Origin: Asterias rubens | Lineage: Eukaryota > Echinodermata > Asteroidea > Forcipulatida > Asteriidae | Direction: 5' to 3' | NCBI RefSeq assembly: GCF_902459465.1 | Contig: NC_047078.1 | Location: 2,713,691-2,777,690 of the forward strand | Length of the DNA: 64,000 nt | Shown here: positions 1-12,500 of the stretch, one piece after another | Position numbering within the stretch: the first letter of the stretch is position 1 | How the letters are laid out: every line of letters begins with the position of its first letter | Made by a program: the position numbers and the translations under genes | The notes under the pieces: generated by a model | Told to the model about the DNA's origin: nothing | Databases searched by the model: none | The model's input: the letters and a program-made list of their open reading frames with translations, nothing else

Positions 1-70
1 CCGCGGGGCTTAGCTAGCCTGAGCCGAATCCAAACCCGAAGCCGTGGTTTTGAAGAGGGCAATAGTCCAC
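1..70. repeat. Fragment of dispersed repeat shared with intron 8 of the Ig gene
   Basis: The first 70 bases match 27949-28004 (shared words include GCGGGGC, AGCT, CCTGAGC and AAAGGGC) with several differences. It is an undefined dispersed repeat cut by the window edge. No gene is visible between here and 655. Confidence 0.5.
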
Positions 71-655
71 ATGGTCTTTCTACAAAGCACTCCCTTCAAA
101 TATATTATTTTTATAGACTTTGATTTTGTTTTCCTCAAACATCATGTAGCACTGCTCCATCCCCTCTTAATGTCATTGATTAATCTGTAATAAATCACTA
201 AAAACCCATTTATTTTGGGCAAAGGTTCGCTGTGCACTTTAGCTACAGGGGGAAAGTTACGACCGAAGCAACATACATCAATCAAAATGAAAGTGGAAAA
301 AAAACAGCAACAGATCTTACAGTCAGATAATAATGTCATGTTTGAGTTCAGGGCCTATGTTTAAATAAACGGCAAAGTTGCCATGTTATTAATTTGGTCG
401 TCGATCAAGGCTGTTATAGTACAGTAAACTCAAAATGTGGACCCGAGATGGGCACCTCGTAGTCTTGTGAACCTACAGCAAGCCGCCGAATAATGGCTTG
501 AAATCAATTTTGCGGTATGTTTGACAATAACTCCTGAACTATAGGCAGGGCCAGAGAGACCTGACTCTTCTGGCATATCCCTGCAACCAAGAATCAACTT
601 TTTTTGTGGCTATTTTGTGCCTTCGCTTCACACCGAAAATTACCATGCTATTGTA

Positions 656-806
656 GGGTGCGTTCGTTTAGCTTCCCTAGGTCGACCCCGGTGTGTGGTG
701 GGTTTTTTTCCCAGGACGAACGTGTGCAGATAATTACCAACATTCGTCCTAGAAAAAAAACCGCCACACACAGGGGTCGACCCAGGGAAGCTAAACGAAC
801 GCACCC
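656..806. mobile_element. 151-bp fold-back MITE
   Basis: The two ends are almost perfect inverted copies over about 43 bp, starting GGGTGCGTTCGTTTAGCTTC on the left and ending with its complement at 806. The interior is also partly self-complementary (GGACGAA near 714, TTCGTCC near 744). Both strands therefore show the same spurious open frame. This is a non-autonomous DNA transposon, hAT-like by general look only; no clear target duplication was seen. Confidence 0.85.
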
Positions 807-1344
807 ATAATGACGGCGTGCATAGGGTGTAGACTTGATTCAAGTCCCGTTCTCGTGCGGTAGGTCCATGAGCATATCTGCCGCCGTCAAAATGTAGCTT
901 TCGTGGTCCCGAGAATGCAGAACATCACCAACAACAAAATATTTCTCTGAGATTGGCACGGGATTTGGACTTGAGTCAAGTCTATGTCGGGTGGGGATAC
1001 TGAGATGGGGGCTGTCATTGAGGTAACCACACCCTATACATGGTAATTATTGTTTTATAAATGTAAATGGTAAATTTGTTTCCAGTTTCACTTTACTTAG
1101 CTTATTGTTCAGTTGACAAAACACAGGACCCTGGGAAAGAATTGTGTTTGGTTTGAGCGTAGAGAAATGACCTTTCTCTATGGTTTGAGGCACAGCAGCA
1201 CCCCACCATCTTTCTTCATATCCAGTTGTGAATCTTACTTTCATTTCGCCAGTGGTTAACAATTCTGTTTACAGAGTTAGAGGCAGGTTGGAACTTTGGG
1301 ATAAAGTCTCTGGTTGTCAGACACTAAACAAAATCAAAAGAGAT
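807..1344. other. Stretch with no recognised feature
   Basis: Apart from short simple runs I see no gene, RNA or repeat structure here. Short open frames lack any recognisable protein similarity. Confidence 0.4.
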
Positions 1345-1632
1345 TGTTGTAGCCTAATGAGTGTGGGTTCGAATCCCGGTTGTGACACTTGTTTCCCTGA
1401 GCAAGCTTCTTTCCACGCAGGGGTAAATGGGTACATGGGAGTGCAGAGATGGTTCTTGTGATTGGTTTAGCCGAGTAGCGCATATTAATGCTGCACAGGG
1501 CTGCATACTCCCCACCAGGGAGATGAGATGGTTTAGGGAGTGAATTAAGGCCCAGTGACCAGGGGTAATAATGTGAAGCGCTGTGGGACGCCCTCCGAGT
1601 TGGAAAGCGCTGTATTAAAACGGGTTATTAAT
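1345..1632 (+). repeat. tRNA-derived SINE, 5' truncated
   Basis: It contains an RNA polymerase III B-box-like motif GGTTCGAATCC followed by GTGACACTTG and a CCCTGAGCAAG block. The same blocks recur in opposite orientation at 61753-62106 and around 48000. The tRNA A-box half is missing. The 3' part ends in TTATTAAT-type sequence. Confidence 0.75.
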
Positions 1633-2269
1633 ACCCGCAAGTTGACTAACGTTTATTCTTTTCACATCAAGATTTGATCTAATGATGGTGCAGGTTTCTG
1701 GAATATTACACACCATCCCCTCAATGCATGCTGGCAAAAAAAATCACTTGTTGTTCGTGTGTTGCTTGCTGTGCACCTCGCCCCCCCTTTTTTTTACGGG
1801 CCCCTTCACTGCCCACACTGTTCTGAGCCACTATAAAATAAACCCTTATCTCGCTCATCTTATAATTACTAAAGACATTTATTATGCTGCCTCCATCTTG
1901 GTCATTTTCCTCGTAACAGTAACAATAATGGATGCTAATAATCATCTTGCATTTAGGAACCATGCTATTTTGTTCTTCCAGCCTCGGTTTGGTTACTATG
2001 GTATCAATGGTAGACATCCAATATGCTGTACCGTGATAAAGGTCTATAGTGTCAACCAAATCGTCTTTGCATGGAGCAAGGAGCAATCTTGGAGGCAAGT
2101 TATTTCCATCTATAGCCAGAAATCATCCGTGAAGCACGAGTGTTTATTGTATTTCAAGGTACACCGTTGAAACAAAATGGCATCAAATGTCGAGGTCACG
2201 GTACTTTGGGTGTAGTAAAAGTACAGTATATTCGATGTATTCTCAGACGACTAAAGCAAAAAGTACACG
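1633..2269. other. Stretch with no recognised gene
   Basis: A 162-codon open frame on the plus strand (1682-2170) overlaps a 125-codon frame on the minus strand. Neither looks like a known domain, and both cross homopolymer runs, so I treat the stretch as non-coding. Confidence 0.4.
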
Positions 2270-3615
2270 ACGTCATTACGCTTAGAAACTAAAAGCTTGT
2301 TTTCGCGCTTTACTTTATTATAATATTCCTAAATGGAAGATTGCTTATAATTATGTACAAAAATAGTAAACATGTTAATGTCCCTTTCAGAAAGGAATTA
2401 AAATGTCTTTCTAAAAGGGACAGCGTACAAACACTTTCTTGGACCCAAGACGCTTGAAGCTAAAAGGGACAGTACAAACATAGACAATACTTTCTTGGAC
2501 ACCAATTCGAGTCCGGTCGTCATACGCTTGAAGCTAAAAGGTTGTGTTCTCGCATACTGTATAGTAATGTTCTTAAATGGGAGATTGCCCCTATGTACAA
2601 AAAGCAGTAAACATTCTTGCTAAAAGGGACAGCAGAAACATAAACGATACTTTCTTGGACACCAACCGGTCGTCACTTAGTCATCACGCTAGAAGCAAAA
2701 TGGATTGTTCGTGCTTCTGTATTTATAGTGTCCAAAATGAGAGCTTGCTTCTAAGTACAAAAATTGTAAACATTCTTTGCTAAAAGGCAAGAAATACATA
2801 AACAAATCCAATACTTTCTTGGACATTCGAGTCCGGTCGTCATTACTAGAATGGCGTCAAAATACGTCAAAGGCTAAAAGCCTGTGTTTTTTGCGTTATG
2901 CTATAAAGTTCCACAAATAAATGAAAAATTGCTTCCATTACAAAAAACGGTAAACATTGTTGCTAAAAAAGACAGTAAACGTGTGTATTAACAAAATGCA
3001 ATACTTTCTACGACACCAATAATTATTTCCGGTCGTCACAAGCCGTGATAACGCTAGCTAAAAGCTTATTTTTTCGCATTTTTCTGTATTACATTGTTCC
3101 AAAATGGTTAAATGCTTGTATTAAACAAAAACAGTAAACAAGCTTTCTATACAAAAGATAAACAACATAATATTATACAAATCCAATAATTTCTTAGACA
3201 TTCGAATCCGATCATCACAAATCGTCATTGCTAGAAGCTGAAAGCTTGTTTTCGAGCCTTTTGTATTTTAATGTTCCTAGTGACAGATTGCTTATACAGT
3301 CATGTTATTACCAAAAAAACAGTAAGCATTCTTTCTTAACGAAAGAGTTAAAACATAAACAACTCCAAAACGTTCTTATGTATATTCGACTCCGGTCTTT
3401 ACAAATCGTCATTGCTAGAAGCTAAAAGCTTGTTTTCGCGTCTTTTATATTATGATGTTCCTAAAGGCAGATTGCTTATAATTACAAAAACAGTAAACAT
3501 TATTTCTAAACATATAAGAGTAAACAACATATAAAAATCAAATACTTTCTTGGACATTCGAATTCCGTCATCACAAGCCGTCACTACGCTAGAAGCTAAA
3601 AGCTTGTTTTCTGTG
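2270..3615 (+). repeat. Degenerate ~180-bp tandem repeat array, left part
   Basis: About eight diverged units are recognised by GCTAAAAGCTTGTTTTCG-like blocks near 2289, 2531, 2690, 2872, 3056, 3237, 3420 and 3595. Each is followed by an AGATTGCTTATA block, an ACAGTAAACATTCTT block and a TTCGAGTCCGGTCGTCA block. Spacing is mostly 175-185 bp. The array is interrupted at 3616 and resumes at 4002. Confidence 0.85.
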
Positions 3616-4001
3616 TTAAAGGCAGTGGACACTATTGGTAATTACTCAAAATAATTATTGGCATAAAACCTTTCTTGGTGACGAGTAATGGGGAGAGGTT
3701 GATGGTATAAAAAATTGTGAGAAATGGCTCCCTCTGATAGGCCATAATTTTCAAGAAAGAAGTAATTTTTCACAAATTTGATTTCGAGACCTCAGATTTA
3801 GAACTTGAGGTCTCGAAATCAACCATCTAAACGCACACAACTTCGTGTGACAAGGGTTATTTTTCTTTCATTATTATCTCGCAAGTTCGATGACCGATTG
3901 AGCTCAAATTTGTACAGGTTTGTTATATTATGCATATGTTGAGATACACCAACTGTGAAGACTGGTCTTTGACAATTACCAATAGTGTCCATTGTCTTTA
4001 A
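3616..4001 (+). mobile_element. TTAA MITE, family A, inserted in the tandem array
   Basis: Starts TTAAAGGCAGTGGACACTAT and ends with the inverted form ATAGTGTCCATTGTCTTTAA, so TTAA flanks both ends as in piggyBac or Kolobok-type insertions. The centre is a palindrome made of GAGACCTCA and TGAGGTCTC arms. The flanking tandem-repeat unit reads on across the insertion. Confidence 0.9.
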
Positions 4002-4115
4002 AATGTTCAATATTATGGTTGATTCCATTACAATTAACAGTAAACATAACTTGCTAGAAGGGACAGTTAAAAATATAAACAAATCCAAAGCTTTCCTGGA
4101 CCGAGTCTGGTCGTG
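4002..4115 (+). repeat. ~180-bp tandem repeat array, resumed after insertion
   Basis: AACAGTAAACATAACTTGCT, GGGACAGTTAAAAATATAAA and CCGAGTCTGGTCGTGCA match the second half of the unit broken at 3615. This shows the MITE landed inside an existing unit. Confidence 0.75.
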
Positions 4116-4380
4116 CAGTGCCCACCAAAAACACCCACCTTTTTTTATTGTACTAGTGCCGGGACACTTTTGTGGATTTGTGTGCTCTATAAGTTATATT
4201 GTTATACTATTATATTCATGGTTTATTTATTAAAACACTGCAATACAGCGGCTAAAAGCCGAAATGTACAGTTTACAAAATAGTCATTAAAAACATTACT
4301 ATATAAAAAAATATATAAAAAAATAAAAAAAATATCAAAATGTACGAACACACAGGCAACAAACTTGTGACAGAAAAACA

Positions 4381-4447
4381 TTAAAGAAACACGTTGCCCC
4401 AGATCGGTCGAGTTGATCACCGAAAGGCGCCCGAAACCGTCCGCTAT
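4381..4447 (+). mobile_element. TTAA MITE, family D, left-end fragment
   Basis: Begins TTAAAGAAACACGTTGCC and continues with GATCGGTCGAGTTG, matching the left end of 22531-22920. The remainder of the element is missing. Confidence 0.7.
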
Positions 4448-4598
4448 TTTAGTATAATTTTTTGTATTATCACTGACTGATCATAACTATGACAGTCTAC
4501 AGCGCATTTAAACTTGTAAAATTTTCAGTTTATGGAATTGCAATTTTCAGTTTTATGTTTGTTTTTTGTAATTGTTGTGTGTTTTGCATTTCCCACTT

Positions 4599-4994
4599 TT
4601 AAAGGCAGTGGACAATATTGGTAATTGTCAAAGACTAGCCTTCACAGTTGGTGTATCTCAACTCAACATATGCATAAAACAACAAACATGTGAAAAATTG
4701 AGCTCAATCGGTCGTCGACGTTGCGAGATAATATTGAAAGGAAAATAACCCTTGTCACACGAAGTTGTGTACGTTTTGCCTAGATGGTTGATTTCGAGAC
4801 CTCAAGTTCTAAACTTGAGGTCTCGAAATCAAGTTCGTGGAAAAATACTTCTTTCTCGAAAACTATGGCACTTCAGAGGGAGCCGTTTATCACAATGTGT
4901 TATACCATCAACCTCTCCCCATTACTCGTCACCAAGAAAGGTTTTATGCCAATAATTATTTTGAGTAATAACCAATAGTGCCCACTGCCTTTAA
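4599..4994 (-). mobile_element. TTAA MITE, family A, inverted orientation
   Basis: TTAAAGGCAGTGGACAATAT at the left and ATAGTGCCCACTGCCTTTAA at the right form the terminal repeats, with TTAA at both edges. The body is the reverse complement of the copy at 3616-4001. Confidence 0.9.
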
Positions 4995-5089
4995 ACATTC
5001 AAGCTAACAAGCAAGTTTCATTTGTTTAAAAAAAAAACTTAGATAATACTCCGTACATTATACGCTGCGAATCAGAGCAAATGTACATT

Positions 5090-5231
5090 GCAAAACCTGG
5101 GGTATTAAAAAAGACACCATGGGTGTTTCACACGATACACAGAAAATAATCAAATTTTGGTTCTCTCTTTTCTAGTATCTATATAAAAAGAAAAACACCC
5201 ATATTTTCAAAATTAACACCCCAGTTTTTGC
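5090..5231. mobile_element. 142-bp fold-back MITE
   Basis: The left arm (GCAAAACCTGGGGTATTAA, then GGGTGTTTC) pairs with the right arm (GAAAAACACCC, then TTAACACCCCAGTTTTTGC) over about 40 bp with few mismatches. Confidence 0.8.
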
Positions 5232-6851
5232 TGTGTAGCTACTCTTTTTGATACAATTTAAAATTGTGCTTCAAAAGGAAACAAAATTTCTATTTCCACG
5301 GCAACACCGGCTGATATTGTTATGTGCGCCTGATATCATTTTTGGTCAATGGTGAATGAATAAAGCGTTTTGTTTTAAGGGCAATATCTCGGGAGTGGTT
5401 TCTGGAATGCAATTCAGTTAAGTCGACCTCTAAAAGCCTGATATTGATGCCCAATGATTTCAGTATCCTTATTTATTAAAAAAGAAATGACAATTCGTCT
5501 ACAGGGCCTACTTCAGTGACGTCTCTACGCGAAAGAAAAAAAGACCAAGCCGGAATCGAAACCACAGTAAAAAATTTAAAACACTGCAGTTAACATAATA
5601 TGGAGAAAAAAACTGCCCGCCGAAAGCAAAAATTTCTGGGCTTCAAATGAGACTTTTTTCCCCATCGTGTTAGCAAGGATTTTTGTGTTGATGTGTGCTG
5701 CGTGCGTAGCCCACTCACTTTGCTAAGCATTAATTTTTTGCTTACACATCTAGGGCAGAAATGTTGTGCTTAGTCTAGGCTATATGATGTTTAAAGAAAA
5801 GTCCCATGATAAATATCCCTGGAAGTGCATGTTGACCGTAAGCAGAAAAACCACATTAAGTGATGTTGCATGCCCCTTCTCCGCATCAATATAGCAACAC
5901 AATACAACATGCAGGCATCACATTATCACACAGAGAAGTCATAATCGTAGGCGACAAAAATAACAGGTACTTACCGCCGAAAACGATCCTTGCGAGATTT
6001 CCACACAAGAAATTCCCACCGACTGACTTATGGTCGGGATGGCAACCAGTGCTAAAAGCGCGGGGAAAATATCCCAGTTTCCATCAAACGTGCAGACATG
6101 TAACCACCTTCTCTTGTGTGTATTTATATCGCTATGGCTAGATTACATTTTTGTTTTGTATTGCATATCCTGCTAGTGCAGATGTGTCGTGATGACGGTG
6201 AAATAACGTTGAGTGCTGTAAATGTCTATACACACAGGGAGGTTATGGGCAAAAACATGCCACTCTGGTCACCGACTCATCAGTTAGAAACATCGTCGTA
6301 TCATGCGGGAATTACATGGGCGGTTACCAGACCACGCACTGCGCATTACAATCTAATCCCATGCAACCGCAGTGAGCCGCAAACAGACAGCACAGAAGAA
6401 GGGGAGAAATTATAACTACATTTAAATAAAAAACGAAGCTGTTGAGAACATCAACATGTCGAGAGAAGCAGACAAATTTGAGGAGTATTCCTGACGCAAT
6501 CATTACCCCGAATCGTTTCTGAATCACTAACTAATTATTTACAGTTGAAGAAACTGTACACACACCGTTGTCATGGTAGCCGTTTTGGGCCACTCCAGAG
6601 AGGGTGGATGGGTGATGCGCTACAATGGTGCTCAGTGTGCTGTGGATGGTTGCCATGGTTATTACAGTGATTAGTAGAGGCTATGCCAACCCAGTCGTTG
6701 ATGATGATGATCCGCAGGCTGAGTGGTTGTGAAGCTGTGTTGTCTAAGTGGGCACAGGAGGAAGGATACACTGCGATGGGAATCTGAAGGGTTAATTTCA
6801 AAATCGTAAAACAAAGCTTAACTTGTTTTATTCTGCTTTTTGTTACGCCCT
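5232..6851. other. Gene-free stretch with diverged element fragments
   Basis: Around 5640-5860 there are GCTTAC, TTGCTAAGC and GTAAGCAG words resembling decayed GGGCCCAAT-family elements. The short open frames at 5860-6415 have no recognisable domain. I see nothing else. Confidence 0.4.
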
Positions 6852-7102
6852 GGGCCCAATATCATGGCTCTGCTTACCGTAAGCACAGAATCGGCGCTTA
6901 CGGAAGCAGGGAATGCTGTGCTTACCCCAAGCGTATTTCACGGGTAAGCAGTTAATTTTGACTTCTGCGCGTGCGTACTCCACGTTACTAGGCATTCTAT
7001 GCTTACAAGGCTAGCGCAGAAATTCGGCGCTTGTAAGTAAGCTGGGCATCGGTGATCGTAAGCGCAGAATTCGGAGGTAAGCAGAGCCATGAAATTGGGC
7101 CC
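6852..7102. mobile_element. 251-bp MITE with GGGCCCAAT termini
   Basis: The left end GGGCCCAATATCATGGCTCT, then GCTTACC, and the right end GGTAAGCAGAGCCATGAAAT, then TGGGCCC, are inverted repeats of about 27 bp. Related copies or fragments occur at 10805-11380, 21205-21443, 26949-27174, 54449-55112 and 62211-62391. Confidence 0.85.
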
Positions 7103-7186
7103 TGCTCTGCATGCAAGTAATGAATGTTCTTAGTGTCTGCATTCTAACAATGAAGCCTTCTTTTTATGTTGGTTTTGTTTTGGAAC

Positions 7187-7583
7187 TTAAAGGCGGTAGA
7201 CACTACTGGTAACTCAAAATAAATTGTTAGCATAAAAACTTGTTTGGGTAACAAGCAATGGAGAGCTGTTGATAATTATAAAACATTGTGAGAAACGGCT
7301 CCCTCTGAAGTAACGTAGTTTTCGAGCAAGAAGTTATTTCTCACTAAATTAATTTGAATTTATTTTGATTTCGAGACCTCAGATTTTGATCTCGAGGTCT
7401 CGAATTCAAGCATCTGAAAGCACAAAAATTCGTGAGACAAGGGTGTTTTCTTCCATTATTGTCTCAACTTTGACAACCGTCAATTGGGCTCAAATTTGCA
7501 CAGGTTTGTTATTTTTGTGAATCAGATACACCAAGTGAGAATACTGGTCCATTACAATTACCGCAGGCTTCCAGTATCTTTAA
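7187..7583 (+). mobile_element. TTAA MITE, family A
   Basis: Left end TTAAAGGCGGTAGACACTAC, diverged right end ending CTTTAA. The central GAGACCTCA and GAGGTCTCG arms and the core ATTTGCACAGGTTTGTTATT are present. Confidence 0.85.
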
Positions 7584-8791
7584 AGACATACTGGACAAAA
7601 AATAGACAATCCCGATTCTCGTTGGGACCCTCTCCGGCTTCCCATTCAATGCTGGCTGTCATTGCGAGGTCTCCGCTTCATCAGCTGGGCAACACTTTTA
7701 AGTTTTAGTGTCACATGGTCCAAGCGTTTGTGTACAAACTATAATGTGTCATTATTGTGGAAACCCATAAAATAGGGAGGGTGCGGCAGGAGATTCTGCC
7801 CCCCCCCCCCCCCCGGAGATTCGGTCCCCCATGCCATTTATGGCAAACTGTGTACCAACTTCTTATGATAGCGCCCTCTTTTTAATCATCCCCGTTTAGC
7901 CCATGTTAATTTCCCATTTGGAAACTGAATCTCCGGCGGACAGAATTCCCTGTGACAAGGGCATACCTTAGGTTATTATTCCACACAATATAATTACCGT
8001 AACAACTTGCCTGGTATGATAACTATCACCCGAGATGTGTAACAATAGGAACGACACCGTTTGAATAATCCAGTTGTAGAGAAAGATAATTTTTATTTGC
8101 GCTGTAGGTATTTGTAGCTAATACTTTTGAGTTATTTTTTTACTTCGGTGATGATGTTCAATGTCAGTCCACACTAAAATAAAATAAAAATAGCTATAAC
8201 TATTATTCGCCAATGGAGGGCGTGATTTGTTTTGTCAACACTCGCGGGCAAGTGGTCTGACACCCTCTTACAATGAGACAAGTGACTGCACATTATGAAC
8301 GAGCAGAACATCCTCAATATGCAGGGTGTCTGACTTATTTAACAATAAAACATGCGACTTTCACTTGCACGGCAGATATTTCGCACAATGGTAACGTGAT
8401 TTTATCCCTTGTTTTTTTGTAGATATTTGTTGGAATTTTAGTCACAAAATAAGTTTAGAAAAAGCATATTGAACATGTCCATTTTACGTAATATTTGTGC
8501 ATGGTCTGACCTCGAAATGTAGGTTATATTTTTATTATTTAATTTAACTAAGTCATAAGTGAGTCGTGGTAGATTTTGTTTTCTTTTTTTTCTGGCAATG
8601 ATTATGAATGAGTAGGGGGGGCACTATAATTATGTTTGCTTGCCACTGTTGACGCGCCTGCAACTAAACATGCTAAAATATCGCAGTGCAGTGAGCGTAC
8701 TGTAGTGATACATACTGTAAGTTAGGTGTGGAGATTATTGCAGTGATAGGAGTAGCACTCTTTTTTTGTTGAGTGACCAGCGCGTGCCAGT
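7584..8791. other. Gene-free stretch with a poly(C) run
   Basis: An uninterrupted C run lies at about 7799-7815. I see no coding exon I can support. ATG at 8388-8390 directly followed by GTAACG is a weak candidate for the missing first exon of PCBD. Confidence 0.3.
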
Positions 8792-8955
8792 GCAGTGGTG
8801 GTCTAGACTTTATAAAAAAAGAGTTCTGACCATTATTCCATATATAGTCCTACGAGCACCTTTTCACAGGATTTTAAAAAGGGAAGTGGTGTAGATTATA
8901 TATACGGGAAACTGCTACACAAGTAAAATGACCAACTAAAGGCTAGACTACCCAG
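8792..8955 (+). repeat. Dispersed repeat, copy 1
   Basis: GTGGTCTAGA, AGAGTTCTG, TTTTCACAGGATTTTAAAAA, GGAAACTGCTACA and AAAGGCTAGACTACC occur in the same order at 11765-11968 inside the PCBD intron. Confidence 0.75.
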
Positions 8956-9439
8956 ACCTTTTCGCAAATGCTAACTGTTTAATGAAGTACATGTTGATTG
9001 CAAGCTAGACCAACAACATGCACTTCAATCCGCTAATTGCAATAAGGTCCTCTACACTGTGTGGATCTTCCATTCCTGTCTTGTATGTAAAGCGCTTGCC
9101 TCTCACCAAGGTGACCCTGGTACGATACCCGGCCAGTGCAATATGTAAGTTGAGTTGTGCGTTGGTTCTCTGCTATGCAACGAGGGTGTTCCAGACTATC
9201 CGGTCTTCCTCCCTCAAAAAATCAAAAAACACTTTCGATCTCTGGCTGTGCTCCATGGTCATAATGGGTTGATGTGGTTGACTGCCAAAGGCGCCCTTGC
9301 ATGCCTGCTTCTCGAACACGTTGTTGCCACATCCTTCGCAATTCAGCTCTTAGTTAGCTGCGAGTAAGGATGATTAGCCTCTCAAACTATTAATATTAAT
9401 ATTAACAAAGATTTATCTGTTGTTGTTTTTTTCTCGCAG

Positions 9440-9577
9440 GCAACTGAAGCTAAGCAGATGAAGCTGAGTGCTGACGATAGAGCTCAGAAGCTCACCTCGC
9501 TCCAGGCCGCTGGATGGAAAGAAGTGGAAGGACGAGACGCCATCCAAAAAGTCTTCATGTTCAAGAACTTCAACCAG
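9440..9577 (+). CDS. PCBD: PCBD exon 2
   Basis: Acceptor TTCTCGCAG and donor GTAAAT bound 46 codons in phase 0. They encode the N-terminal part, with AAGW and [16 protein letters not shown], the first strands of the DCoH fold. Confidence 0.92.
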
Positions 9578-12500
9578 GTAAATCATTCAGTCATACAAAG
9601 TGTAACCTCGCCAGAGGTGGATTTCACAAGGAGTTACTACTAATCTTAGTTAAAGGCAGTGGACACTATTGGTAATTACTCAAAAGAATTGTTAGGATAA
9701 AAACTTACTTGGTAACGAGCAATGGAGAGCTGTTGCGAGCAATAGAGAGCTGTTGATAGTATAAAACATTGTGAGAAGCAGCTCCCTCTGAAGTAAGCAT
9801 CTGAAAGCACACAACTTTGTGTGACAATGGTGTTTTGTCTTCCATTATTAACTCAACGACCAATTGAGTTCAAATTTTCTCAGGTTTGTTATTTTGTGCA
9901 TATTATGTTGAGAGATACTCAACTGTGAAGACTTGTACTCGACAATTACCAATAGTGTCCAGTGTCTTTAAGCATTGTTAAGTGTTTGATAACTCATAAA
10001 GAGTTAATATACACATAATGAATGTTTATGAGTGCAATGGTGCGAATATGTTCATGAGTTGAAAGATGGAATGTTCTATTCAATGAGGCGAAGCCGAGAT
10101 GAATGGAACATTCCAGCTTTCAACGAATGAACATATTCGCACCATTGCACGAATGAAAAACATTCATTATTTGTTTTATATAACATCCAAGTAGATCTTT
10201 GTCATTTTGATTGAAAGATACAACTTTCAAAACAAACAATTTCAACTGTAGAAGCTGAATGCTAGTAATTTTACTATGCCTTCTTGCAGTAACACCTGCT
10301 GCGTTACCAAAGACACGCGCACGCAGTGATGTTTTTACTCAGCTTTTTCGTTCCATCCGAAAAGTACCATTGCACGCTGCCAGCGTGCAATGGTACTTTT
10401 CGGATGGAACGAAAAAGCACGGTGAGTGACTCAGCGTGCAATGGTACTTTTATTTGCTATCACGTGATGGACAATCCTCCAATCAAATGGCAAGGATCTG
10501 CTTGGGTGTTATATAACATCTATTATATCGTTGTGGTGCCCGCTGCCGAAACGTGGGATTCGAGCTGCCTCTGGCTGCCGGGCGGCCTCGGTAGTCTAGT
10601 TGGTAAGACATTACTCTAGAATTGCAAGGGTCATGGGTTCGAATCCCACCAATCCCACCAGAGTAACATGCCTGTGATATTTTTTCACAGGACTCGGGGA
10701 AAGTACTGAGTATACAGTGCTAACACACATCGGTGTATGGGTAAAAACCAAAATTACTATTCATAAAGAATAGTAAGTTAGGACTATCTTTGTGAAATTG
10801 ACCCAGGGCCTAATTTCATAGAGCTGTTAAAGGCAGTGGACACTATTGGTAATTACTCAAAATAATTATTAGCATAAAACCTTTCTTGGTGACGAGTAAT
10901 GGGGAGAGGTTGATGGTGTAAAACATTGTGAGAAACGGCTCCATCTGAAGTGCCACAGTTTTCGAAAAAGAAGTAATTTTCCACGAATTTGATATCAAGA
11001 CCTCAGATTTAGAACTTGAGGTCTCGAAATCAACCATCTAAACGCACACAACTTCGTGTGATAGGGGTGTTTTTTCTTTCATTATTATCTCGCAAGTTCG
11101 ATGACCGATTGAGCTCAAATTTTCACAGGTTTGTTATTTTATGCATATGTTGAGATACACCAACTGTGAGGGCTAGTCTTTGACAATTACCAATAGTGTC
11201 CACCGCCTTTAAGGACAAAAAGTAGCTGAGCACATCAAAGTTATGCTTACCAGAAAAAGGTTACCAGCTAAACTACCATGTCACCTGTAGAATTTGTGAC
11301 TGGTATCATTGCTCCTTTCGCTAGGCAAAAAAAGGTTAGCAACATATTCTGCCTTCCGCTGCTTTATGAAATTTGGCCATCATGTTAAAGACGGGGTTTT
11401 AAGGTCAAATTCAGTATTATGGTGCACTCGTTTTCTGATAGAGTCCTTATAAATGAAAATGGTGACAAATCACAAAACTAAAATTGACCTTTGAGCCCCT
11501 ATTTTAAGTGTTCACAGTTCAGGCTGTCAACAAGGTGTTACTATTAGGCATGCAATATTGAAAAGTGGGTAGGAATGCAGACATCTGGTGTAGTATGGCA
11601 AAGGTCGTGGGTCCGAATCCCACCTGATTAATATGCATGTGTTTTAAGCCACAGACCCGGGAAAGTACTCAGCGTTCTCCCTTAACAGTGGTGTGTTGGC
11701 CAAATACCAGGTTAAAACACCTGATGACCAGATCAAATACTCTTCAAGTGGTCGTGATGGCTAGTTCAGTGGTCTAGAATTTAAAAAAAAAAAGAGAGTT
11801 CTGTACATAGTCCTACCAGTGGTAGGACTATCACTATGGTACTGAACTTTATTTTATTTTAGTACCAGTACTTTTTCACAGGATTTTAAAAAAGGGGTAT
11901 AACTAAAGTGGTGTACATTATTCATACTGGAAACTGCTACAAGGAAAATGACTAAAGGCTAGACTACCTAATAATAGTCATCGTTAAAGCCATTGGACCC
12001 TTTCGGTTCAGAAAAAAAAAAAAAAGTTCACAGATTTACAAATTACTTACAGGGTTTACAGAAGACAATGGTGAAAGACTTCTCTAGAAATATTATTCCA
12101 TGAAATGCTTTACTTTTTGAGAAAACAGCAAAACAATTTAAATTCTCGTTAACGAGAATTACGGATTTATTTTAAACACATGTCATGACATGGCGAAACG
12201 CGCGGAAACAAGGGTGGGTTTTTCCATTGTTTTCTCCCGACTCCTATGACCGATTGAGCCTAAATTTTCACAGGTTTGTTATTCGATATCGAAGTTGTGG
12301 TACACAAAGTGTGGGCCTTGGACAACACTGTTTACCGAAAGGGTCCAATGGCTTTAAAAAGCGACCCTTTTTTCATTTGAAATATTGACTAGTGAAAAAT
12401 CCGACAGACTAGTAAAATGACATCCTTACTGGTCCTGCTGTGAGGTCACCAAAAAAGTTAACGGCATCCCCTGGTACTTAGTATACAATGCTTTTACTCT

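Noticed and set aside
604..843. Matching open frames on both strands
   Set aside because: They translate the two arms of a palindromic MITE.
1682..2170. 162-codon open frame
   Set aside because: Crosses homopolymer runs, overlaps a long antisense frame and shows no domain or splice continuation.
5860..6415. Two overlapping open frames of 93 and 99 codons
   Set aside because: No recognisable domain, no consistent splice partners, and neighbouring sequence is repeat debris.
8388..8390. ATG followed by GTAACG as the first exon of PCBD
   Set aside because: It would give the right length and phase, but one codon and a weak donor are not enough evidence; other ATG-GT sites exist upstream.
9018..9272. 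84-codon open frame as a PCBD first exon
   Set aside because: It has a GTAAGT donor near 9144, but splicing from it into exon 2 puts the join out of frame and meets a stop.
10326..10619. 97-codon open frame with a partner at 36022-36219
   Set aside because: Both lie in the two copies of one composite palindromic element; the shared peptide is a by-product of the repeat.
10578..10655. Possible tRNA gene
   Set aside because: A- and B-box-like motifs are present, but no complete cloverleaf can be drawn and the sequence continues into a body shared with other copies, so it is a SINE.
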